Notes under the pieces: generated by a model
What the model was told of the DNA's origin: nothing
The model's database searches: none
Seen by the model: the letters and a program-made list of their open reading frames with translations, nothing else
Translations under genes and position numbers: made by a program
Assembly (NCBI GenBank): GCA_001600635.1
Contig: BCKL01000014.1
Span: 634,202-698,201 of the forward strand
From: Leucosporidium creatinivorum
Lineage: Eukaryota > Basidiomycota > Microbotryomycetes > Leucosporidiales > Leucosporidiaceae
Length of the DNA: 64,000 nucleotides
Direction: 5' to 3'
Shown: positions 33,841 to 45,011 of the stretch, piece by piece
Position numbering within the stretch: the first letter of the stretch is position 1
Layout: the number at the start of each line of letters is the position of its first letter

Positions 33841-34790
33841 ATGACGACGCAGGAGCAGAAAGGAAGCTCAGCGGTGGTAACAAGGTGAGCAGATTGGTGG
33901 GGGGGATAACAGACGGTATGGCCGAGTGACTTGGAGGTTGTACTGGTGCTGTCAATGGCGAGAATCGCTGCTCGGCAGGATGAAAGCGCCTCGAGCGCTG
34001 GCAGTCCCTCATGCAGGTCTGGAAGGGCTGCAGCGCTTCGTGCGGTAGTCCCAGTCGCTCTTGTGAAGGACAATTACCGTGCTGTGCTTCGCTGAAACAT
34101 GGCTGCAGCTTTCACCGCCCAGCGCCGAGCATGCCCCCTCGCCGAGCTGCTCGCTGACCTCTCTACTCCGACACCACAGCGCCGACATCTTCCCTCGTCC
34201 TTACCACATCTTCTTTGGCTTCGTCGAGCCCGCCCTCACCATCGGCGGTGCCATCTACGCCTCCTTTGCTCCTTACACTTACCATCAAGAGCTCGTGCCA
34301 ACGGTTGTCGCCGGCCGCCCGTTATTGGTCCATCCGGCGAGCTTGATGGCTGTGAGGCAGCTGGGCAGCTGTAAGACTGCTCGTCGATAGGCTACGAGGA
34401 CTCCGCTGACCTCTGGACTCGGTGAATAGGCTTCCTCCTCTTCGCTCTCTTGGCAACCCTATTCTTCAACCGCCTCTTCCTCGTCCTCCAGCCTCACCCT
34501 ACCTTACTCGAACCGTTTATCCACAACTACCTTCTCTGCCTCGGTATCGCGGACTGGACCGTGAGCCTCCCACATGTCGCCGAAGAGCTCGGCGCTGAGT
34601 CTCGCCTTCGCAGTTCGTGCTTGCAACAATGTACTCGCTTGGGCTCGAAGCGACCTTCCAACCTTTGACCCATTGGAACACCCTCGTCTTCGGTAACATT
34701 GGCATCACGGCCGTTCTGTTCTCGGTTAGAGCTCTCTGGTTCGCGGGGGTTGGGAGAGCGACGGCGGATGTCAAGGGCAAGATGGCGTAG
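33841..34790 (+). CDS. Small four-helix membrane protein, DUF7704-like
   Basis: Four exons (introns 33885-34179, 34371-34429, 34561-34613) give 180 residues in frame. After a short hydrophilic start (MTTQEQKGSSAVVTS) come about four membrane segments. Segment 1 includes PRPYHIFFGFVEPALTIGGA, then VRQLGSCFLLFALLATLFF, IHNYLLCLGIADWTFVLATM and FGNIGITAVLFSVRALWFAG. The FVEP, RQLGxC and GxxxWxNxxxxGNxG-like pattern matches the fungal DUF7704 membrane family, whose role is unknown. The first intron is 295 nt, the longest found in the window. The family name is from memory of the pattern, not a search. Confidence 0.75.
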
Positions 34791-35190
34791 GCTGTATAGC
34801 AGGCGGTGCAAGAGTAAGAGAGCTATGTGATGTGAGCGCGTGAAGAGAGCCTCCAGCCGCTTGCCTGCTGCTTACGAGAGCGCTCTCTGCGGCCCCTCGG
34901 CGATGATTTGCAGCCGAGCTCGCGTGATTTTAGGACTGCGAAGTACTGCCGTCTCGCCTCATCGGCCACGACGAGATACATCGCATCAAGTCTTTTGTAG
35001 GAAAGTCGGGCGCGAGACCTTCAGAGAACAATTGGCCTCCCCGCTTCAGGCAATCTGGAACCTTTCGACCTCCCGGCGGGGTGAACTTGAACCGTCCAGC
35101 CGACTGTTGCTTCTTCTCCTGCCGTCTCGTTGTCCCATTCGACCTCGACAGCTGCTCTAGTGGTGAGGGAACGCCCCTAGCTCGCTTTAC
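34791..35190. other. Intergenic region
   Basis: About 400 bp between two plus-strand membrane-protein genes; no gene recognised. The 3' half contains the probable leader of the seven-TM gene. Confidence 0.5.
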
Positions 35191-37115
35191 ATGGCTCCCA
35201 ACGCCACGGCAGCGGTCGAATCTCTCCTCGTGGCCGTGCCCGACGGAGGAAACATCTTCGCCATTTTGAAGGAGAGTCTTTACCTCGCCATCTTCCCCAG
35301 TAAGTCTTGATCTTCGAGATTGCTCCTGGGCATCTACGAGGGCAGTTAGAATGGACAGAAGGCGAGAGCATCGCTCGCCAACAGCGATCGCCGAAGCCTG
35401 GGGCTAACTTCACTTTCCTTTCCCTCTGCAGTCATCCCTGGCGGAGCTTTCGAGGTTCAGCTATGGGTATTTGCTGGAGTCTTCGCTTTGTGAGCTACAG
35501 CCTTCTGGTCCAGGAAAATGAGGGCCGTTTCGTCTCCCTCGGCGCAGAGCTGACTGCTTCTTACCCGGTCGCCAGCGATGCCTTGCTACTGCTAGTCTCC
35601 CTCGGCATTCGAATATGGCTACGGCAATTCCGCATCTTCTCCATGTCACCCGCCGTTGGGAGCACAGGCGGATCATACATCACACCGCATTTCGGGACCG
35701 CCTGGCAGCTCACCACACTCATCTTCCTGTGTACATCGGAAGGTTTCGTCGCTCGTGTCCTCTCCCACACCGCGGGAAGTCTCAAGCCAGGGTTCACCTC
35801 GATGATTACTCTGGCCTATCTTCCTTCTTGGTGCTCGGCGTGGCTCGCAGTGAGTCCCTCGAGAGGCTCTCAAGCGAGAGATCCGGCGCTGATCTCATTC
35901 TCGACTCTCCCTCCCTTCTCGCTTTACTGCTGTGTCTATCATCTCGGCCGAAAAGTGCTGGAGTCTCTCGGTTGCCCACGCTGTCAGCTCTCGGCCGCAC
36001 AAACCTCGATGGTACAACAGCAGCCAGTTCCTCAACTACCACTTCGTCATCGGTGCTCCTCTATTCACCGTCATCATCATCACAATCACTTCCGTCACCT
36101 CTGCTTACTACGACCGGATGGCCGTCGACTTCGGCATCGTGCAGGACACCTTGGGCCAGCTCGGCGATCGATTCGCAGCGGGAGGCATGCGGCGACTTGA
36201 CGCCGAGACGGATCTGAGAGGTTCAATACCCCTCATCCAGCGCCAATTCGACTGGGTCGACTTGTTCATCCCCTGGTTCCGAGCCATGTGGGCCACCTTC
36301 CTCGCCGCCGTGATCTATATCTATGCGGTAAATCTTTGACCAATGAAACGGGAAGCTGGCTGAGGCTGACTGATGCACCTATTCCATAGATCTTCATCGT
36401 AGTCGGACTTCGATATTTCCGCATGCTTCGACGAGAGCTGCTCGGCGTTGGCGGGATCTCGAGCTCGGCTGACAAGAGGCGCCTCCGCCGAGCCTGGCGA
36501 CTGGCGGCGTTGACATCAGCTTGTGTGGCAATTATTGGTGAGTAGACCGAAAGCCACTTAGCTGTGCTGAGCTGACGTTTCCCCTTCTCGGACAGGCATT
36601 GCCTTCACCATGGACTGCGCGTACTTGGCTACAAATCCGTCAGCAGCCCTGCCCAGCTCGCTCACACTTCAGATTGAGATTCTCGGCGCACTGTGAGGGC
36701 ATCCGAAAGCTAGCTGAGCTGTGTACAGCGCGACTGATCTCTCCTCTCGCTCCCCAGCTACGCTTTCGCAATTGTTGGCACCCCGGCCTGCCTCTTCTCC
36801 CTCATCAAGACGCTACATTCTCTCCCTGCTGAGCGCCGACAAAACGTACCCTTCCTCCGCACCACAGTCGGCGACACCGTCCCGTCGGGCGCCCTCCCAT
36901 CGTCTCGGCAACCTCGCTACCCTTCGGGCTCGGCGTTCCAGCGCGTTAGCGTGTGTGTCGAGCAGACTGTGCTGGAGGAGAAGGAAGGGGAAGAGAGTAG
37001 GCACGTGATTGGGTCAGGCGACAGCGAGAAGAGCGCGGCTAGTGTAAGCGAAGAACTTGGCGGCGCCGACCATCGCCGAGAGTCGAGACGAATCGAGTTG
37101 GGGGAGCGACAGTAG
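35191..37115 (+). CDS. Unknown seven-transmembrane protein (orphan receptor-like)
   Basis: Seven exons (introns 35300-35431, 35490-35575, 35850-35955, 36328-36389, 36538-36595, 36693-36757) total 472 codons in frame. About seven hydrophobic helices are visible: FEVQLWVFAGVFAFDALLLL, TAWQLTTLIFL, MITLAYLPSWCSAWLACW, FVIGAPLFTVIIITITSV, MWATFLAAVIYIYAIFIVVG, LTSACVAIIGIAFTMDC and YAFAIVGTPACLFSLI. A potential N-glycosylation site (NAT) precedes the first helix. A Lys/Arg-rich third inner loop (RYFRMLRREL, KRRLRRAWR) and a ~120-residue hydrophilic C-tail follow. This is GPCR-like topology but no family motif (STE3, STE2, cAMP receptor) was recognised. The function is unknown. Confidence 0.75.
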
Positions 37116-37256
37116 TAGAGCAGAAGTCGTTATTAGTTGTTGTTGTACACCACTCTCGTATCAAGTGAACTATCGAAGAAGCTAGGTCTTTTGCAGAAAC
37201 GAGGTACGAAGAGGAGAACAAACGAAGCGAAGCACAGACAAGACTCATATCCCTCC

Positions 37257-40200
37257 CTACTCCTCCATCGCATCGACCTCATCCCACTGCACGGCGTTCT
37301 GAGCCAGCTCCTTCCATTCACTTGCGAAGCGTCCGGCGAGCACGACCGTCTGCACCAGGTTGCTGAACTTGGGCGTGTTGGCTGTGGGAGAGAAGTGAGT
37401 TAGCTCGGTGCAGAGGCTGAAGGGGAAGAGAAAGGACGTACTCGGCGAAGCACGACGGTTGAGCACGACCATGCAGCGAAGAGCGGCCTTTTGGAGCTCG
37501 GCGAGCCTCTCAGTCTCCTGCTTGACGGCGCTGTCCTTGAGGGTCGTCTGCAGCGTCTCGGTGAAGGCGGGAACGGCGTCGTCGAGGCCTGTAAAGTAAG
37601 TCGACGTCAGTTGAGTTACTCGCCCAGCAGTGTGACTCGAAGGCTCACGCTGAGTGACGGCGGTGGGAGCGATCTGAGCCAGCTTGACGAGCATGAGGTA
37701 GCAGAGCTTCTTGACCTCCTCCTCATCGCTCAGACCCGCGAGAACCTTTCCGAGATACTCATGGATTTCGATCTCCTTGAGGCAGGTGTCGAGAAGGGTG
37801 TGCATGCACTCGTAGGCGGTCTGCGTCGAGACGAAGGAGATTAGCGAAGCGGTCCGATGATAGCGTTCTGAGAACCCACCTTGCGGATATCGAGTCCGTC
37901 GTCGACCTTGTGCTTGAAGGGACCCATCTCGACCATGCGGATGAGGCTCTCGTCGACCTCGGTCTGGCCGTAGAGCTCGGGAAGGAGCGTGGTGAGGTGG
38001 TCGCGAACAAGGTGAGGCTTGTTGTGCGCCGCCGAGTTGAGCGAGGAGAGGGCCAGGCGGCGGACACCCTGTCGGAAGAAAGAGGTGAGCATGATCTCGA
38101 GCGAATGGCGAGTGATCACTCACGAGATCCGAATCGTGAATGAGCTTGAAGAACTCGACGATCAAGGGCGCGAGAAGCTCGTCGTAGCTCGACGACTCGT
38201 TCGTAAAGGTGAACCTGATGGCGGCGATGACGGTGGCGCGAGTGTGACGCGACTTGTTCGACAAGCGAGCCTGAAGCTGAGGCAGGTACTTGGCGGGGTT
38301 GAGGACGGTGAGTTGACCGAGGCAGTCGGCGGCGACGTTGCGAGTTCCCTCGTCCTGCGCCTGGCAGTTGTCGAAGAGGGGAGTCCAAAGCGTGTCCGAG
38401 ATGGCCGCGAGCGATTCGGCCGAGCTGTGGATGATGACCTGTGAAGGAGGAGGAGAGTCAGCCTTCGAACTGTTGGGACGGCGAGGCAGTGAACTCACCT
38501 CCTTGAGAGCCTGGAGAGCGAGGTAACGCTTCTTGTCGTCCGTTTCGATGAGCTGGAGGATAGGAGTCAGGAAGGCATCCGAGTTGCCGACCGCGACGTT
38601 GCCCGCCGCGAAAGCCGCCGAGCGCCTCACGTCCTCGGACGACGAAGAGAAGTGCTCGATAATCTTGTTGAACGCGTGCTTGTGGGATCCAAAGTCACTG
38701 TTCGAATTAGTGAGGTCGTCAGCGAGAGTACTCGAGGCGACGGACAGAACACGACTCACACGACACGGCCAATCTCGCCGAGCGTGAGCAGGCCGAGGAT
38801 GAGGGACGCCGAGGAAGACGACGAAGACTGTGAGAGGCCAAGGACGTCAGCTACAAAACCCGAGCTTCTTCAGGAAGCTCCCGCACCTGGATGATGGCCT
38901 CGTAATCCTTGACGATGCCGTCGGCGACCTGAGGCGCCTCCCTGACAATTACTCCGATACACCTGCTGCTCGTCGCGAGACTCTGCATGCCGCTCTGCGT
39001 TCCGCTGTCGTCGACCGTCTTCTTGACGCTCTCCGCCGATTGAGCGAGAGTCTGCACGAGCGGCAGGGGCTTGGCTCCAGCGCGAACAAAGGCGGTGAAG
39101 AAGGCGAGGAGGGCGTCCAGCGAAGGTCCCTGGAGGAGAGGCGACTCGACGAGCTCGTAGATGCGAGGGAGGATCGACTTTTGGACGTAGGCGATGGCCG
39201 AAGCATCGGTGGAGAGGAGGGTGGCGATCGTCTCGAGCGCGAGGGGGAGGAGGTTGATATCGGCGTCGTTGATGAGTGGCTGGAGATCGGCGAGGAGGGC
39301 CTGCGAGGCGGCAGGAGGGAGTCCCGAGCCCGAGCGCGAGAGAAGAGCCTTGATGCAGGCGAAGGAGGCGACCTTGAGAGGGCGGTGGACCTTACGGAGA
39401 AGGGCAGAGACCTCGACGAGGCACTCCTGGATCCAGGTGTCGAAGGCGGCTCCCTTGCACACGGGCGAGTCGGCGACCTCCCCGACGACCTTGACGGCGT
39501 TGAGGCGCGAGACCTCGTTCTTGAGCCTGTCGCGGAGGAAGGCGAGGGAGGTGTCGTGGTCCGAAGCGAGCTGATCCCCGGCGTGGTAGAGAAGAGTGCC
39601 GAGGCAGACGATTCCCTTGCCCTTGACCTCCTCATCGGCGTCGCTGCTCGTCAAGCGCTTCATCGTCGCGGCGTAGAGGGCGTTGATCTGGGGAACGACG
39701 GCAGCCGAGGTCGACGAGACGGAAGGCGAGACGGGGCGAAGGACCTTGACGAGGTCGGTAGCGGCGACGAAAGCCTCGGCGGCGATCTTGTTGAACTTGT
39801 CGCCGACGGCCGAGACGAGGAGGTTGACGAGCTTGGGAAGCTCGTCCACGAACGTCTTGAGGTGGTGGGTGCGGAAGAAGAGGCCGAGGAAGGAGAGGAC
39901 TTCGATCTTGAGCTGAGTCGCAGCACCCGAGAGTCCGCTGTCGGGTGTCTTGAGCGAAGCCTCGACTCGGCTGACGAGAGGCGAGATCTGAGTCTCGAGT
40001 CCGCCGTCGAGCACGCCGATGAGCTCGTGGAGGAGGGCGAAGCCAGCTTGACGAGTGGTGAGCGACTTGGCGGTGAGCTGCTTGACGATTGACTTGGCGA
40101 TGGCGGGCGTTTGAAGCCTCAGCTGGGAGATGGGTCTGGGAGGGAGAGAGATCAGCCTCGACGATCAGCTGGCCGACGCAAGCAAAGACAGCTCACCCCT

Positions 40201-42277
40201 CGTCGACGTCCATCTGGTCCGAGCTCCTCTTCCTCTTCAGCCTGCCGTTGGTCGACTCTCCCTCCTTGGCCGCCGAGCCGGTTCCCCAGACCTTGGTCTG
40301 TCCCAGCAGGACGGTGTAGGTCGCCCAGACCTCGACCTTGACGGTCTCCTCGCGCTCTCCGAAGCGGGAGATGAGAGCGGGAGAGACGGTCTGGTAGAAG
40401 GTGCTGAGAAGGTCGGAGCGGGTGGAGATGCAGGCGGTGAGGAGCTTGGTGGCCGAGCGGCGGACCTTCCACGAGGTGTCGTCGTCGTCCGAGTACCTGT
40501 AGGAGAGTCAGACATTAGCTCGTGCTCCTAGAAGAGCGTTTCGTAGCTTACTCGTCTCCGAAGTCGTCGTCCTCATCGGCATCCTCCTCGTCCGAAGCCT
40601 CGCCCATCTCGACGTCCTCATCATCATCTCCGGCGTAGTTCTGTGGGAGAGTAGGTCAGCTCTGATCTGTCCGAAATATAAGGATCGCCTCACAGGATCA
40701 TGCTTGAGGAGCGAGGTAGCGGCCTCGACGATCTGGGTGAAGAAGGGAGCCACCTCGGTGGGGCACTTGAGGACGAGAGCCTCGAGCGACTGGAGAGCGA
40801 CCTCTTTGAGCTCATCGTCGTCCTTCTGGAGAGTGGCAATGATGAGGGGAACGAGGTCCTTGGTCTTCTTGCCCATCTTAACGGGGGCGGTCCTGCGCAC
40901 GCCGAGAAGGGTCAGCTCGGCGCAGCGTAAGCGCTGGAGAAGGCTACGCACCTGGCAAGAGCGGCGACAAGCGAGACGGAAGTCTTGAGCTGCTCGATGT
41001 CGGAGCCCTTGAGGAACTTGACGACGGTCGAGGTGACCAGGGTGTTGAAGAGGGTGGTCTCATGAGCCGCCGAGATGAGGGTCGCTATTCGGAGCAGAGG
41101 TCAGCGATCGCTCTCCGTGGCTGCAGCTTCGACTCACCGAGCGCAGCTACAGAGCGCTTGCGAAGGGCAGGTCGAGGGTTGGAAAGAAGGGGAGTGATGG
41201 CCTTGAGCGAGGAGGTCTGGAGGGAGGTGTTGGTGCGGACGGTGGTTTCGAAGCGGGACAGGATGTCGGAGAGAAGGTCCAGCGAGTCGATGAGGAGCTC
41301 CGAGGAAGAGGCGGACTGTAGAGCAGCGCTGGGTGAGCTTCAAGTCGCGCCCGAAGCGATGGGAGGGGGACATACGTTCTCGAGCTGGGCGATCACCTTG
41401 GGCGCGAGCTTGGTGCAGCAGGTGACAGCAAGCGGGGATCCAGGAGTGACCTCAGCAACGACAGTCTTGAGTCCTGTGGCAGAGCAGCAGAGTCAGCTTC
41501 GGCGCGCTTCCCGAGCGGACGTCAAGACGCAAGCCTACCGAGACTGGCGATGTCACGGACTCCCTCGTCCTTGCTGGCGGTGAAGGCTACAAGTCGGTCG
41601 ATGATGGTCTGGATGCGAGACTCGGAGACGTGCTTGATGAGCGCCGCGAGCCTATGGAGCGCGAACAGAGCGGAGGTCAGCGCTTCGGTGTGCGAGTCGT
41701 AGGCTGTCAGAAGTAGCTGGAGTAGCAGAGCAAGTATCCTTGTAGCTCTGCTGCAGCTCAGCAGCCCTCGCCTGCCGCTCTGCCGCACCTGCACCGCTGT
41801 GACCAGCTCAGACCTCCTCCACCTCGAAACAGCTCGCGCGCTGGAAGCTGTAGACGCGTACTCACGCCTTGACCGCCAAGTTCTTGACTTCACCGTTCAA
41901 GTCGTTCATGAGAGCCAAGATCTGCTCTACGGTAGAGTGCTCGGTCGCGTCGTCGACTCCAAACTGGTCGCCGCTTCGCTGAACCTCTGAGATCAGGTCG
42001 TTGAGCGCCATGAACCTGTAGCAGAATAGTGGGGTGAGCTTCCAGAGGGAGCTGTAGTACACTGGAGCAGCTCTACCTCAGATCAGCGTCCGGGTTGCGC
42101 ATCTGCGAGCGGGGGGTTCGACCGTCAGCTTGTAGCTCGGTATCTTGGCCTGGGGCGAGCGGTTTGCTGCAGCGTGGCGCTGTAGGGGAGTGCTAGAATG
42201 CTAGGCGCTGGTCTAGCCGGCTGTAAACCACTCACTTTGGTCACAAGACCTCCTACGGAGTACGAGTTACGGCTCAT
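37257..42277 (-). CDS. CAND1: CAND1/TIP120 cullin-associated NEDD8-dissociated protein
   Basis: A large gene of about 18 exons. It starts [14 protein letters not shown], then a 26-nt exon 2 (42077-42102) MRNPDADLR, then [11 protein letters not shown]. The protein is an all-helical HEAT-repeat solenoid. Recognisable CAND1 stretches are [42 protein letters not shown]-like [53 protein letters not shown] and the end [21 protein letters not shown] short acidic insert ([20 protein letters not shown]) sits near the middle, as in the family. CAND1 wraps around unneddylated cullin-RBX1 and exchanges F-box substrate receptors in SCF ligases. An F-box gene lies further right, but that is probably coincidence. 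It converges on the seven-TM gene with ~140 bp between stops. Confidence 0.95.
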
Positions 42278-42665
42278 GGCGATTCGGCGTAAAATGACCC
42301 TTCAGAGGGCGATTTTTGGGGTGTAGGGTGTTGTAGATTGCTACAGAAGATGATACCGAGCTGCAGAAAGTCGGAGCACGGCGAGCGGAACAGAGGCAGC
42401 GAGTGAGAGGAGGGAGAGAGGCGCTGGAGCGAAACGTCCGAGTTTCGACGAGCTCGGTGGTCTTGCTCCTGCACTACACTCGCTTCTGTTCGGACCACCA
42501 ATCAACATTGTAACTCTACAGCACACAGCACAGCGTGGCTTCCCTACATCTTGACGAGCCGGGCTCACCGAAGGGCCACCGCGTCCGCCGCTCCACAGTC
42601 AGTCTTCTACGCTTTCTGCACCTCTTGAATCGCCGAGCTGACCTCGCGCGTACTGTGTTACATAG
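42278..42665. other. Divergent intergenic region CAND1 / aldose epimerase
   Basis: About 390 bp. It must hold the CAND1 promoter and the 5' end of the epimerase gene. A probable 3' splice site (branch GCTGACC, then CATAG at 42665) precedes the first clear epimerase codons. An upstream donor GTCAGT at 42598 would define a 68-nt intron, but the exon before it has no in-frame ATG. Confidence 0.5.
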
Positions 42666-44666
42666 TGGGGCTTCATCACCGGTGCGGGAGCCGTGTATGA
42701 ACCCGTAGGAACCTTCCCCGGCGATAGTTCAGCCCCTCCTCCTCTGATCCCTATCATCCGAACGCCCGACGACCACTCTCGGCGGAACAAGCTGCTGATA
42801 GGAGGAGGTATCATCACCATCCTCATCGCCCTCTGGGCCATCGTGCACCCCAGAGGCGAGCGCAGCAGCTACGCCTTCACCCACCGCAACGGCTCCAACA
42901 TTGATGTATTTAGGGATTGGACGATCAGTGCACCGGATGGGAGTGCTCAAGCTACATTTATTGGTGAGTTGGCGAGCTGCTCCTGCTGTAGCATGTATGC
43001 TGGACAACTGGAACCCTAACGCCGATCCATCCCCTTTAGGCCTCGGCGCAACTTTGACCAATTTCTGGGTGTGGGATAAGCATGGAGTACAGCGGGATGT
43101 GGTGTTGGGATGTATGTTCGTCCCTCGCTGATTTCGCTACAGCTCACTGACCTTCCCTTCGACCTCCAGATGACGACCGAACTCAGTACCTCCTCGACCC
43201 CAACTACGCCTACTTTGGTTCAGTCGTAGGGCGTTACGCCAACCGCCTTCGTAATTGTACGCCTTCGATGTATCTACCCTCTCATCGAGCCGTAGCTGAC
43301 TCTCTTCACGGACAGCCTCCTTCTCCATCCCCCCAGCTCGGTCGCTCGACAAGCTCCCTCCCCGCGCTCAAGTCTTTCACACCACGCCCAACGAGCACGG
43401 AGGGCGCAACACGCTACATGGAGGCATGTGGGGCTACTCGAGGGCGGGGTGGAGTCTCGTCTCTCATACGAAGGATACGGTCGTGTTCGAGTTGAAGGAC
43501 GAGGCGGGCACAGAGGGTGAGCTCTCGAGCTCCTCGTCTCTCGCATGACGAAGCTGATCCTATTCTGTGCGATAGGCTTCCCCGCCACCGTCACCACCCA
43601 AGCGACCTACACCCTCGGCGCCAACGCCGTTTGGACTACTTCGTTCAAATCGACCGTCACAGGCGGAGAGACGCCCTTGATGCTCTCTTCGCATGTGTAT
43701 TGGAACTTGGATGGCTATGGAGCAGAGGAGGAGGCGGAAGGGTTGGGAGCGATGAATCATACGCTCAAAATTGCGAGTAGTAGCTGGATTGGAACGGATG
43801 GGATACTGGTGAGCTTCGGGGCTGACTGGCTTCGTCCCAGAAGCAACGGAGTTCTCCGAGATGATGAGCTGACCATTTGTACTCGTTGACAGGTCCCGAC
43901 AGGCGACATCATCCCCATCTCGAAAGGCTCGGGCATGGATTTCCGCTCGGCGCGGCCAGTCGGCGACCGAATGGATCAGATGAAGGGCAAGTGTGGTACT
44001 GGTGAGTCTCGCATCATCTTCCTGTAGCCTACGATCGGCTCCGACTTGCTGCTCTCTCACCGAGCGAGCGCCGAGCTCACCCTCCCTCCTCCCTTCGCAG
44101 GCTGCACCGGCTACGACAACGCCTTCATCTTTGACCAACCGCACAACGCTCAGAAAGACGTTGTAGCCGAGCTCGCCTCGCCCGCCTCGGGCATCAAGTC
44201 CGTTCTCTGCGCTTTCCCTCCCTCCCTTTCCCGCTAACCTCGGCTCCCACACGCGCGCAGACTCTCAATCCTAACCAACCAACCAGCCATGCAACTCTAC
44301 ACCTGTAACGGTCTCCATCCACTCTACTACCCGCGGAAGAGCTCGCATGGAGGTGAGAGTAAGGGGTATGGGGAGAGGAGCTGTGTGGTCATGGAGATGC
44401 AGGGGAGGATTGGGGGCGTTAGGGAGGTGCAGTGGGGGGAGGATCAGGTGGGTTTTGATTTGATCTTTTTGCCGACTCGGGTCGAGTGTTGGGGGGCGTG
44501 GATCTCATTGAAGGGGGGGAGCGGTGGAGCTCTCAGCTCGGCGGAGAGTTTTGGGCGCTGACTTTCGTTCCACTCTCTTCTTCTCGTCTGTCGCCTACTC
44601 GCTCAGATCTACGACGACGAGCGGCCGTACGAATGGTGGAGCCAGTACACCTTCTCGACGGTGTGA
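42666..44666 (+). CDS. Membrane-anchored aldose 1-epimerase (galactose mutarotase), start uncertain
   Basis: The spliced protein begins ..ITGAGAVYEPVGTFPGD and carries a single hydrophobic segment (NKLLIGGGIITILIALWAIV), so it looks like a type II membrane or secreted form. The mutarotase beta-sandwich follows: FIGLGATLTNFWVWDKHG, FGSVVGRYANRL, HGGRNTLHGGMWGYSRAGW, LMLSSHVYWNLDG (catalytic His), GCTGYDNAFIFD, AMQLYTCNGLHP and SCVVMEMQGRIGG (Glu region). It ends with a short exon YDDERPYEWWSQYTFSTV after a ~155-nt intron. It interconverts alpha and beta anomers of hexoses. No ATG was found in frame upstream; the only nearby ATG (42697) opens a three-codon frame. Confidence 0.85.
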
Positions 44667-45011
44667 GCGCTCTCGACGGGCTCGGTCGGCGAGAAGGAGC
44701 GGGAGGAGCTATCTTTATTACTAGTAGTATCGGTCTGTTGTATGTTGACTTTCAAGATGTGGAACCAGTGCTCTCTCTGTGTCAAGGCTTTCACAGGTCG
44801 ACGAGAGAATTGAGAGTGCTCCGCGCCGAGAGCTCTTCTCCCTCTCTCCCTATCGTCTCTGCATCTCAGCGACCAGAGCGAACGAGGAAGATAGTTCAAT
44901 TGCCTAAACACTGCTAGAAAGACTCAAGAGCAAAACACTAATCTACAGTACACTACTCTCCTCGGACCGTGCCGAGCCGAGCTCTCCCCCCGCTTCCAAC
45001 AACCTGCTCGC
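44667..45011. other. Convergent intergenic region
   Basis: About 345 bp between the stops of two convergent genes. Only 3' flanks are expected; nothing recognised. Confidence 0.5.

Noticed and set aside
38830-40092. 420-codon open frame on the plus strand inside CAND1
   Set aside because: It is the antisense shadow of the CAND1 exons; GC-rich codon use leaves the opposite strand open. The minus-strand translation is clear CAND1.
43560-44252. 230-codon minus-strand frame opposite the aldose epimerase
   Set aside because: Shadow frame; the plus strand carries the mutarotase motifs.
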